Origin: Pseudomonas poae
GTDB lineage: Bacteria > Pseudomonadota > Gammaproteobacteria > Pseudomonadales > Pseudomonadaceae
Assembly: GCA_004000515.1 (NCBI GenBank)
Contig: CP034537.1
Coordinates: 248,001 to 312,000, forward strand
DNA length: 64,000 bases
Direction: 5' to 3'
The notes below the pieces were generated by a model. The model was not told the origin of the DNA. It did no database searches and was given only the letters and a program-made list of their open reading frames with translations. A program made the position numbers and the translations under genes. Below are positions 29,653 to 37,700 of the stretch, one piece after another; the first letter of the stretch is position 1; each line of letters starts with the position of its first letter.

Positions 29653-30587
29653 TTATTGCGTCTGGATACGGAACCCCATGCGCGGGAAGTGCACGTGCAC
29701 GGTGCCAGCGCGTTCGTCGGTACGGCGCAGGATCGCTCTTCGCGCCCGGCAAACAGCAGTTCGCCAGCGACGGGGTCGGTGCCATAGTCCGTGGCCGAAA
29801 TGGTCACGTGCTGTCCCACTTTGAAGCCATTCAAGTCTTCAAAGACTTCATCGGGCAACACCGCGGGGCTCGCGTTGCGCGCGACGTCCAACGCTTGCTC
29901 GGCGCTCATCTGGGTGAAGGTGCCATGACCAAAACCCAGCACGCGATCCAACCAGGCAGCCACAGCAGGATAAGCATCCACCAACGGTGCGGTCACCGAC
30001 GAGCCTTTGAGGAACCATAAAGGATGGGCCAGGGAAAAGTCGGCAATCGAAGGCTCACCGAACAGGAAGTCCCCCGCCTGGTGCCGTAATTGTTGATCGA
30101 TGCGGCTGACGATGGCCGGCCATTGGTGCAGGGCCTGGTCCAGTTGCACGCGTGCCGCCGTGCCGCCGCTGAACAATTTGCTGCGGTCTGCCACCAGCAC
30201 CTGGATCATTTCCGCTGGCACTTTGGCGAACTTGACCGCCAGGGATTCAGGCTGGAATACCAGCGCTACGGCATGGGAAAACACCACAGAATCCGCCCAG
30301 GCGGCGAAGCCCTGGGTGACCAGTTCCAAGCCTTGGGGAAACAGCGCGGGGCGGATTTTTCCTGCTCCAGGCGGCGGGCGATCAACGCTGTGTCGCAGTA
30401 GATGTCGGCGCCGACTTGCAGCACTGGGGTCTTGCGATAGCCGCCAGTCAGGGACATCAGGTCTGGCTTGGGCATCACCGGTGCGATATGCACCGAGCGC
30501 CAGGACAAGCCTTTGAAGCCCAGCAACAGGCGGGCTTTTTTCAGCAAAAGGGGACTGCGGGTAATGGTGGAGGATTAACTCAGACAT
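29653..30587 (-). pseudogene. Glutathione S-transferase family protein, frameshifted
   Basis: About 312 residues once three breaks are bridged. N-terminal MSELILHHYPQSPFAEK, then after a break near 30540 ARLLLGFKGLSWRSVHIAP and GGYRKTPVLQVGADIYCDTALI (thioredoxin-like GST fold), then after a break near 30355 the helical C-terminal domain (EPSIADFSLAHPLWFLKG). A third break near 29740 restores ILRRTDERAGTVHVHFPRMG and a stop at 29653. The long C-terminal extension resembles GST-like proteins of unknown substrate in Pseudomonas. Confidence 0.75.
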
Positions 30588-30662
30588 GCCAGGCTCCGCT
30601 TCAGAAGTGAGCCGCTAGCTTAGCCTGCAAACCCGAAAATGGGGCCGATGGGAACCCATCAG

Positions 30663-30935
30663 TCAAATCAATGAACCACTCGCCGCCAGGCACTCCTTGG
30701 CGCTTTTCTTCAATTTCTTGATCAGCCGCTCCTGGCGCAGCGCCTCGCCCTTGCTCGCGCATTGCTCGGTGTACACCAGCGCCACCGCAGGGCTGGACAG
30801 AAAAAACCGCGCGCCTTTGCCGCTCTGGTGAGTGGCAAAACGGCGCACCGGGTCATTGCTGATGCCGCAGTAGAGCGAGCCGTTGGCGGCGCGAACCAGG
30901 TAGACGAACCAGGGTTTTGGGTCTGGCGCGCTCAC
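30663..30935 (-). CDS. GIY-YIG nuclease superfamily protein (YhbQ-like)
   Basis: A 90-residue single-domain GIY-YIG protein: [20 protein letters not shown] contains the diverged VYL...YCGI core, followed by catalytic-type Arg (PVRRFATHQ) and [11 protein letters not shown] with the conserved Glu. GTG start directly after the TGA of the upstream gene, so translation is coupled. Homologues (UPF0213) are conserved in proteobacteria; the role is probably DNA processing but not settled. Confidence 0.85.
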   Translation of the reverse strand: MSAPDPKPWFVYLVRAANGSLYCGISNDPVRRFATHQSGKGARFFLSSPAVALVYTEQCASKGEALRQERLIKKLKKSAKECLAASGSLI

Positions 30936-31406
30936 TCAACGGCTGGCCTGGAATGCCTTTAAACCGCGCAACGCCTGGCTGCGCACGGCGTTTTTCACCA
31001 ACGGTGTCCAGCCCAGCAACAGCCCCTTGGTGCCCAATGCCTGACGCGACCAGCGCCACAGGTCGAAGCTGTCGTGATGCTCACTGATCTTGCCATCGCG
31101 AAACACAAAACGTGCCTGGATATCGTTGACCACCGTGTTACCGGTGGCACTGAACAAATAGGTGGCAACCCAATGCGCACTGCCGCCGCGCTCATCGCTG
31201 CGCACGCTGTCGAACGTCAGGGAGAAGTCCTTGGCGCGTGTGGTGAGCATGCGCCACATATCACCGGCGTCGCGCCCGCGCAGTTCGCCGAAGGCCGGGT
31301 CGCTGAACACCACATCCTCGGTGTAGCAAGCGGCCATGGCTTCGGCGTCCAGGCGCTGGAACGCCTGGTAGAACTCGGTGATCAGGGCGTCGTGGACGTC
31401 ACTCAT
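30936..31406 (-). CDS. SnoaL/NTF2-like protein
   Basis: A 156-residue single-domain protein of the NTF2-like cone fold: DALITEFYQAFQRLDAEAMA, CYTEDVVFSDPAFGELRG and FVFRDGKISEHHDSFDLWRW. Such proteins are often isomerases or polyketide/steroid-modifying enzymes, but the substrate cannot be told. I chose the ATG at 31406, where the family N-terminus begins. Its stop abuts the start of the GIY-YIG gene. Confidence 0.85.
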   Translation of the reverse strand: MSDVHDALITEFYQAFQRLDAEAMAACYTEDVVFSDPAFGELRGRDAGDMWRMLTTRAKDFSLTFDSVRSDERGGSAHWVATYLFSATGNTVVNDIQARFVFRDGKISEHHDSFDLWRWSRQALGTKGLLLGWTPLVKNAVRSQALRGLKAFQASR

Positions 31407-31584
31407 GGGCAGGCTCCGCAGTCCATTGGTATCAGTAGGCCTGCACGATAATACTCGCTGGCGCGCAAGGCTATGACCATTCACCTTGAAAATATTCACG
31501 ATGCTGTCTTACGACAACTGCCGGCCAAGACACTCGTTCCACGTCACGCAATTAAGCAACAACAAATATCAACTGCGTTTCAAA

Positions 31585-32219
31585 CTAAGGCACCATTCCG
31601 TTTTCACGCGCATAGGTAAACAAATCAACATCAGTTGAAATGCACAAACGGCTCATCGCGGTACTTTTTTGTTTACTGATAGTGGAAATACTTCGGTTGA
31701 CCCGCGCCGCTATCTGGCTCACGGTCATTCCACTGGCAAGCATGCGTACCACTTCCCGTTCCTTGCCGGAAAGTTGCGGTGTTTCGGTAGTTTGGGTCAC
31801 GGAGGCCATATCCAATTGCAAGCGCAGGCATTCACTGACAAACGTCTTGCCTTGCATCACGGTTTTCAGCGCCTGGGGTAACTCTCGAGCCGAGGCGCTT
31901 TTGGCAACTATCGCCCGCGCGCCGTGAGAAAACGCCGCACGCAACGTCGCCACATTGGCGAACATAGTCACCAGGATCACCGGCACCTTGGGGTACTGAC
32001 GGTTCAGCAGACCCAGCAAACTGTAACCATCGGCCTGCTGATCACCGGGCATGGCGAAGTCTGTGACGATCACATCACACGCCGTATTCGCCACCAGATC
32101 CAATAATTGATCGGGCCCATTGGCTTCGCCCACGACCTTGCAACTGCCCGTCGCTTCAATCACCACTTTTGCCCCACCCGGACAATAGGGTGGTCATCGG
32201 CAATAATTACGCGAAACAT
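31585..32219 (-). pseudogene. LuxR-type response regulator (BvgA/EvgA/RocA-like), frameshifted
   Basis: About 211 residues. MFRVIIADDHPIVRVG opens a receiver domain; a break near 32175 (GTGGGGCAAAAG lacking one G) is followed by KVVIEATGSCKVVGEA, the phospho-acceptor in VTDFAMPG and the switch Lys in AKS. The C-terminal LuxR helix-turn-helix is LSGKEREVVRMLASGMTVSQ and IAARVNRSISTISKQKSTAM. It lies next to a receiver-HPt gene and divergent from a chaperone-usher cluster, an arrangement recalling regulators of cup fimbriae (RocA) in P. aeruginosa. Control of the fimbriae is inference. Confidence 0.8.
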
Positions 32220-32411
32220 TGTTTTATCCATGATGGCAATTTGAGTTCCCGCAAAATACCTCGCAAAGATTCCAGCAACAACTGGTAATAACCAGGCGGA
32301 TTTCCCCTACACCCTTGTTTCATGAGCGCTGAACTTATACCTACAGAACAAAAAGAAAATACATACAGAAAAGTACTACAGCACAGATAGATAAATTCCT
32401 TCAAAACTAAC

Positions 32412-33191
32412 TCATAGATCGGCGAGACGTTGCAGATACTCTTCAATGTCCTGCTGGAACTGCTCTAGCTCCCTGGCCCGTAGTGCGACTCCGCACTGGT
32501 TGACCTGAGTGATCAACTCAATGGCGCGCGGCTCCAGATCGGTCGTCCCCAGGAACGCGACACTCCCTACCAGACGGTGCAGGCGATGTGCCGTCTCGGC
32601 AGTGTCCAGGCGAGCCCGCGCCAGGATCAGCGCAGTGAGATCGGCATAAGCTTCCTGCAACAGATTGAACAGCATGGACTCCACCACCTCCCATGCGCCA
32701 AAAGCCGCGATCAAGCTATTACGGCTGGGTTGGCTGTGTCGCCAACGCGTCGGCACGGGGTTGTGACCGGACACCGGATTACTCAACCAGTACTGCAACA
32801 CGTCGTGCAATTGTTCCAACGACAGCGGTTTGACCAACCAGGCATCCATGCCACTCGCCTTGCACAGCCGGACATCGTCCAAGGTGAGGCTCCCGCTCAG
32901 GGCAATCACCGGAATACCGCAATGGCCGGCTTGCTGCTCGCGGCGACGGATTTCCCGGGTCAGCGCATAGCCATCCATTACCGGCATGCGGCAATCGCTG
33001 ATGACCAGGTCAAACCGCTGCGCGGTCATCGCCTGTACAGCGAGCAGACCGTTTTCGCAGGCTTGATGGGCGACCCCAAGCCTTTCCAACAAGGTGCTCA
33101 GCAGTAATCGGTACATGCGATGGTCATCGACCACCAGCACCCTGGCGTGCTGCCAATCAAGAGAGGGGGGAGCAGAAGGATTGCCCGGCAT
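32412..33191 (-). CDS. Receiver-HPt phosphorelay protein
   Basis: 259 residues: a receiver domain from about residue 16 (VLVVDDHRMYRLLL, acceptor Asp in LVISDCRMPVMDG, Lys in WLVKPLS), then a C-terminal HPt-like domain with candidate phospho-His in TAHRLHRLVGSVAFLG. There is no kinase or sensor domain, so it looks like the detached back end of a hybrid BvgS/RocS-type sensor or an independent relay protein. Start at 33191 after GCAGGAGGTC. Divergent from the fimbrial genes and likely the partner of the LuxR regulator at 31585-32219. Confidence 0.87.
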   Translation of the reverse strand: MPGNPSAPPSLDWQHARVLVVDDHRMYRLLLSTLLERLGVAHQACENGLLAVQAMTAQRFDLVISDCRMPVMDGYALTREIRRREQQAGHCGIPVIALSGSLTLDDVRLCKASGMDAWLVKPLSLEQLHDVLQYWLSNPVSGHNPVPTRWRHSQPSRNSLIAAFGAWEVVESMLFNLLQEAYADLTALILARARLDTAETAHRLHRLVGSVAFLGTTDLEPRAIELITQVNQCGVALRARELEQFQQDIEEYLQRLADL

Positions 33192-33585
33192 AAACGACCT
33201 CCTGCAGAGCGAGCAGCTCACCAGGTTGCCAACCGCAGGCAAGGCGTCGCTCGAAGTTGTCTCCACTCGAAAAGAATAGCGGGAATGGGATGGTTGAACA
33301 GCGCAAAAAAATATCCGAACGGTTGCAGTGTGGCGATACAACAACTACGAGAACTCGCCTTTTCCAGCAGGCACATCGCACGTGTTACAGCCATTTGCCC
33401 ACTGCTCTGCCTGCCGCTTTGATTCTCGTATTTATTGCATTTCCCAGGTCATGTCCCGGCGCTAAATTCGCCACCGTTCCAGGCACACAGAAGGCGCGAC
33501 CGGTCAGTTCCAATACCAATAACCCCTGACCGGCCAGCGCACTGCCTGGGCACTGCCTGCTTGCACATCATCCTGAGGAACACCC
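33192..33585. other. Divergent regulatory region of fimbrial locus
   Basis: 394 bases between the receiver-HPt gene and the first pilin-like gene. No gene is visible. The region should carry the promoters of both directions. TGAGGAACACCC just before 33586 is the ribosome site of the first pilin-like gene. Confidence 0.5.
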
Positions 33586-34215
33586 ATGAAACCCGCTTTT
33601 TTTGCATGCGCTGCTGCCTGCCTAATGACCTGCACATCGGCCCTCCAGGCCGCCAGCAGCATCGACCTGTCCGTCACCGGCGTGATCACCCCGAGTGCGT
33701 GCACACCGAGTCTGAGTGACGGCGGGAAAGTCGACTTTGGCAAGATTGCGGCAAAGGACCTGTCTGTCGACCTCCCCACCGAGCTCCCCGACGTCACGCT
33801 CAAGTTAAGCGTGAATTGCGACGCCAAGACGTTGTTTGCCCTGCACGGTAGGGACAACCGTCGAGGCTCGTCGATCTATTCCGCCTTGTCCGAATACTAC
33901 GGTCTCGGGCTGATCAACGGCGACCAGAAGCTGGGCGCCTATCGGATCGGCGTGTACAACCCGGTCGCGGACACCGCCGTGTACCCCCTGTTCTCCTTCG
34001 ACTATGGCAAAACCTGGCTGGTCAACTCGTCAGGCAGCTATATGGGGCACGAGTACTGGAATGCCTTCGGCCTCGTCATGGACACGCCGATTGCGCTGAA
34101 GAACGTCACGGTCGACCTGCTGATAGCCACCGACATTGCACCCGCCAAGAACCTGACCCTTACCGAGGAAGTACCGCTGGACGGCAGCGCCACGGTGGAC
34201 GTGGTGTACCTCTAA
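33586..34215 (+). CDS. DUF1120-type pilin-like protein 1
   Basis: 209 residues with a signal peptide (cleavage near ALQA/ASS). The mature N-terminus ASSIDLSVTGVITPSAC is an alternating hydrophobic strand like the donor strand of chaperone-usher pilins, then LSDGGKVDFGKIAAKDL. Two cysteines (in SACTP and LSVNCDA) can form the usual pilin disulfide. It ends LDGSATVDVVYL, with the near-terminal Tyr of pilins. First of five tandem paralogues before the chaperone. Presumed fibre subunit exported to the cell surface. Confidence 0.85.
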   Translation: MKPAFFACAAACLMTCTSALQAASSIDLSVTGVITPSACTPSLSDGGKVDFGKIAAKDLSVDLPTELPDVTLKLSVNCDAKTLFALHGRDNRRGSSIYSALSEYYGLGLINGDQKLGAYRIGVYNPVADTAVYPLFSFDYGKTWLVNSSGSYMGHEYWNAFGLVMDTPIALKNVTVDLLIATDIAPAKNLTLTEEVPLDGSATVDVVYL

Positions 34216-34237
34216 CCCTCCCATCCCCCACACGGAC

Positions 34238-34864
34238 TTGTGCCCATGGATAAACACACCTCTGCTGCTCTTGCTTTGCTGCTCGCGGCATGCGCTCTTC
34301 GCCGCCAGCACCACGGACCTGGCCGTCACCGGCATCATTACTCCCAGTTCCTGCACACCCTCGCTGTCAGACGGCGGTGTGGTTGACCACGGCAAGTTGA
34401 GCGCCAGGGACCTGGACCCAGTGCTGCCCACTCGCTTGCAAACCGGTGAAATGCACCTGGAAGTGCATTGCGAAGGCGCGACGCTGTTCACCCTGACCAC
34501 GGTGGATAACCGTGCGGGCACTGCCGCCATCAACCCGCGCTCCATGCACGGCCTGGGGATGGTCAATGATGACCAAAAACTCGGGGCGGTGTCCTTCGGG
34601 GTGTTTGAAGCGGTGGCCGACAACGCGCCGGTACAAACCATCATGTCCCGTGACGGCGGCACCACCTGGGGCCCGTCCTCCTACTTGGGCCACGCCGCGT
34701 TGACCGCCTTCACCACGGGCGGCGTTCCGCACACCCCAATGGCGCTGCAAGACCTGAGCGCCCGCCTGCGGGCCTTCACGGTGATTGCCCCGGCAGGCGA
34801 CCTGAGCCTGCTGGATGAACTGCCTATCGATGGTCACGCCACGTTGCAGCTCAAGTACTGGTAA
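34238..34864 (+). CDS. DUF1120-type pilin-like protein 2
   Basis: Mature part as in its neighbours: AASTTDLAVTGIITPSSC, LSDGGVVDHGKLSARDL, Cys in LEVHCEGATLF and end IDGHATLQLKYW. The start is uncertain. In frame, only a TTG at 34238 is available, giving an odd leader. An ATG at 34246 gives a better signal peptide (MDKHTSAALALLLAAC) but needs a one-base shift near 34285. A sequence error there is likely. 22 bases after the previous gene. Confidence 0.8.
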   Translation: MCPWINTPLLLLLCCSRHALFAASTTDLAVTGIITPSSCTPSLSDGGVVDHGKLSARDLDPVLPTRLQTGEMHLEVHCEGATLFTLTTVDNRAGTAAINPRSMHGLGMVNDDQKLGAVSFGVFEAVADNAPVQTIMSRDGGTTWGPSSYLGHAALTAFTTGGVPHTPMALQDLSARLRAFTVIAPAGDLSLLDELPIDGHATLQLKYW

Positions 34865-34895
34865 CCCGACCTCTTAACCTTCCCGGAGAGACACT

Positions 34896-35519
34896 ATGAA
34901 CAACCACCTCAAGCCCCTGATCGCGACGCTGCTACTGGCCGGCAGTGCCAGCGCATTTGCCGCCTCCAGCGTCGACCTGACCGTTACCGGCCTGATTACC
35001 CCAAGCGCTTGCGAACCCACCCTCAGCAATGGTGGCACCGTGGATTACGGCAAAATTTCGGCCAAGGACCTGAAGCCGGATCAGACCACCAGCCTGCCTT
35101 GGCAATCAGTGCAACTGGCCGTCACCTGTGATGCCGCAACGCTGATGGCGCTGGAAAGCAAAGACAATCGCGAAGGCTCCAGCCTCGGCGGTAACACAAC
35201 GGAGTTTGGGCTCGGGTTGATCAACAGCAGCGAAAAACTCGGTGACATGGAACTGCGCATAGTCTCCCCCATCGCCGACGGTGTCGCGGCCCGCGGCATT
35301 GGCTCTATCGATGGCGGCCTGACCTGGTTCGGCGACTACTACCTGGCAAACAACAACCTCATCTCGGTGGCCGACGCCAGCACCGTAGCGCCGATGCCGG
35401 TGAAGTTGTTCACATCGGAACTGTCGATCAGACCCAGGATCGCGCCGACCAACCAACTTACCCTGAACAACGAAGTGGCCATCGACGGTTCCGTGACCGT
35501 CACGGTTCGCTACTTGTAA
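34896..35519 (+). CDS. DUF1120-type pilin-like protein 3
   Basis: 207 residues; signal peptide ending SASAFA, mature ASSVDLTVTGLITPSACEP, then LSNGGTVDYGKISAKDLKP. Cysteines in SACEP and AVTCDAATL; ends IDGSVTVTVRYL. GGAGAG lies upstream of the start. The DNA coding the mature N-terminus is almost identical to that of the next gene (35617-35680), a sign of recent duplication or gene conversion. Confidence 0.87.
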   Translation: MNNHLKPLIATLLLAGSASAFAASSVDLTVTGLITPSACEPTLSNGGTVDYGKISAKDLKPDQTTSLPWQSVQLAVTCDAATLMALESKDNREGSSLGGNTTEFGLGLINSSEKLGDMELRIVSPIADGVAARGIGSIDGGLTWFGDYYLANNNLISVADASTVAPMPVKLFTSELSIRPRIAPTNQLTLNNEVAIDGSVTVTVRYL

Positions 35520-35556
35520 CCCCTGAACACTCTCTCTTCTAAGGATTCCAACCGCT

Positions 35557-36186
35557 ATGTTCCCCCTATCCCGTCTCGTACTCGCGTCGCTGATGCTGAC
35601 TGCCACCCATGCTGCAATGGCCGCCTCCAGCGTCGACCTGACCGTCACCGGCCTGATTACCCCGAGCGCCTGTACCCCCAGCATGTCCGGTGGGACAACC
35701 GTCGATTTCGGCAAGATTTCCGCCAAGGACCTCAACGCCGATCCCCTCCAGCCGACTCAACTTGAAACCCGTTCCAAACCCATTGTGATCACCTGCGAGG
35801 CCGCCACGCTAGTCGCGTTTCAAGGTACGGACAACCGCGCTGGCTCGGACTACGGCGGAAACGGCAGGCAATACGGCCTGGGCTTCGTCAACGGCACTGA
35901 AAAGCTCGGCGACTATATTCTCAGTTTGAAAAACATCACCGCCGACGGTGTCGCTGGTCGCGCCATTAACTCCGCCAACAATGGATCGACCTGGCAACTT
36001 TCGACGGCAATGCGTCCGAACTACCTGATATCAGTCGCCGACAGCACCGCCGTGGCCCCCATTCCGGTGACCGTGCTCACAGGTGACCTGGAACTGGACA
36101 CCTACATTTCCCCTACCAGCGAACTGACGATGGGTAGCGAATTAACGATGGACGGCTCGGCCACCCTGACCGTGCGTTACCTCTAA
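35557..36186 (+). CDS. DUF1120-type pilin-like protein 4
   Basis: 209 residues; signal peptide MFPLSRLVLASLMLTATHAA, mature ASSVDLTVTGLITPSACTP, then MSGGTTVDFGKISAKDLNAD. Disulfide cysteines in SACTP and VITCEAATL; ends MDGSATLTVRYL. Ribosome site AAGGATT before the start. Very close to paralogue 3 at its N-terminus but different in the middle, where surface-exposed variation is expected. Confidence 0.87.
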   Translation: MFPLSRLVLASLMLTATHAAMAASSVDLTVTGLITPSACTPSMSGGTTVDFGKISAKDLNADPLQPTQLETRSKPIVITCEAATLVAFQGTDNRAGSDYGGNGRQYGLGFVNGTEKLGDYILSLKNITADGVAGRAINSANNGSTWQLSTAMRPNYLISVADSTAVAPIPVTVLTGDLELDTYISPTSELTMGSELTMDGSATLTVRYL

Positions 36187-36275
36187 CTCTAGGATCGGCG
36201 GGCCCCTGGGCTCGCCGCTCGCTCTGCCATCTGCCAAGGGTGTGCCGCTACCTCGGCACTCGGTGAACACCTGCC

Positions 36276-36905
36276 ATGAAGAACATGACGTTCCCTATGC
36301 TTGCCTTGCTTTATCTGCTCAACACCACGTCGTTGGTCCTGGCTTCTTCCAGCGCAGTGCTCAACGTCACGGGTCTGATTACGCCCAGCGCCTGCGAGGT
36401 GAGACTGTCGGACAACGGCATCGTCGACCATGGAATGGTCCCGGCACGCAGCCTCAATCAATACGAGTTCAGTGCACTGCCGATGCGGCCACTGGACCTG
36501 AGCGTGAGCTGCAATGAACCGGTGTTGTTTGTACTGGTAGGTGTCGACAACCGGGCGAACTCGTCCCTCGGGCCCGGCTTTTATTACGGCTTGGGCAACA
36601 ACGTGCATGCACCAAGCGAACGCCTCGGCACTGTCTCCCTTGCCATCCGCAACGCGACCGCCGACGGCCAGCCAGCGCTGGTCCTGGCCTCCAGCAATCA
36701 GGGCCAGACCTGGTTCCCCGAGTCCAATGCGTACCCCGACAACTTCATGGGTTTTGCCAAGCCCGGCACCTTGATACCTGAAGCTCATCGTTTGTTGAAC
36801 GCCACCTTGATCATCAACACCTCGATCAATGCCGCCGCGTTCCTGACTCTCAACCAAGAAGTGCCGCTCGACGGCTCCATCGTGCTCGACCTGAGGTATA
36901 TGTAG
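36276..36905 (+). CDS. DUF1120-type pilin-like protein 5
   Basis: 209 residues; signal peptide MKNMTFPMLALLYLLNTTS, mature ASSSAVLNVTGLITPSACE, then LSDNGIVDHGMVPARSLN. Cysteines in SACEV and SVSCNEP; ends LDGSIVLDLRYM. The most divergent of the first five; DHG replaces the DFG/DYG seen in others. Its stop is 2 bases before the chaperone start, so the two are translated together. Confidence 0.85.
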   Translation: MKNMTFPMLALLYLLNTTSLVLASSSAVLNVTGLITPSACEVRLSDNGIVDHGMVPARSLNQYEFSALPMRPLDLSVSCNEPVLFVLVGVDNRANSSLGPGFYYGLGNNVHAPSERLGTVSLAIRNATADGQPALVLASSNQGQTWFPESNAYPDNFMGFAKPGTLIPEAHRLLNATLIINTSINAAAFLTLNQEVPLDGSIVLDLRYM

Positions 36906-36907
36906 CT

Positions 36908-37615
36908 ATGCAAACCTTCCCTGGTTTTCCTTTTCGCCTGCTCATGGGCGCGCTCGTTTTATCACTCTCCTCCCACACGCTCGCCGACGGCATGGTGCCC
37001 GACACCTCTGTGGTGATCGTGCATGAAGCCGACGGCGAGGCATCGGTGTCGGTGACCAACACTGACACCAAGCTCGCCCTGCTGCACGTCACGCTGGAAG
37101 ATATTCCGGAAGACCCTAAGTCGCTGCTGTTTGTCACGCCGCCACTGTCGAGGGTCGAGCCGTCCAAGAGCCAACTGGTACGGTTCATCCTGCAGTCCCC
37201 CGAACCCTTGACCACGCAACGCCTGAAACGAGTGATTTTCGAAGGCATGCCCCAAGGCCGTTCGGAGACCCAGGCCGGGCATGCGCGGGTGGGCGTGACC
37301 GTACGCCAGAACCTGCCCGTGATTATTCACCCCAAAGGTCTGGCCCCCAACCGAACGCCGTGGGAAGGCTTGGCCTGGAACCTGAAGAGCCAGCAACTGA
37401 GCGTGCATAACCCAACACCCTACGTCGTACGCCTTGCCCAGGAACTGCGCCTATTACCAGGGGACGGTTCGGCGTTGTTGCCACGCACCTATGTGCTACC
37501 CGGCGAAACCCTCACCGTGGCCACCAACACTACAGCGGCCACTCAGGTTCAACTGCAACCGGCCACCGTGTATGGCTTTGCGGTAGAGCCCTACGTTGCG
37601 CCACTGAACCTGTAA
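36908..37615 (+). CDS. Periplasmic pilus chaperone (PapD-like)
   Basis: 235 residues with signal peptide ending TLADG. Two Ig-like domains: EASVSVTNTDTKLALLHVTL and PLSRVEPSKSQLVRFILQ in the first, with the G1-strand-type segment ahead of VIFEGMPQ, and LSVHNPTPYVVRLAQELRL in the second. PapD-type chaperones donate a strand to each pilin and bring it to the usher. It lies between five pilin-like genes and the usher. Confidence 0.88.
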   Translation: MQTFPGFPFRLLMGALVLSLSSHTLADGMVPDTSVVIVHEADGEASVSVTNTDTKLALLHVTLEDIPEDPKSLLFVTPPLSRVEPSKSQLVRFILQSPEPLTTQRLKRVIFEGMPQGRSETQAGHARVGVTVRQNLPVIIHPKGLAPNRTPWEGLAWNLKSQQLSVHNPTPYVVRLAQELRLLPGDGSALLPRTYVLPGETLTVATNTTAATQVQLQPATVYGFAVEPYVAPLNL

Positions 37616-37700
37616 ACACGCCCTAATAACGAAGTGGCCTCATTTAAGGCCGCCAGGACGCCTGGCAGCACGCCCCGCCTCCAACACTGAGTACGACCTT

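Noticed and set aside
27870..30020. 716-codon frame antisense to the TonB receptor
   Set aside because: High-GC shadow of a well-supported gene; no family motifs. The same holds for long antisense frames at 19271-20464, 22329-23324 and 47268-48563.
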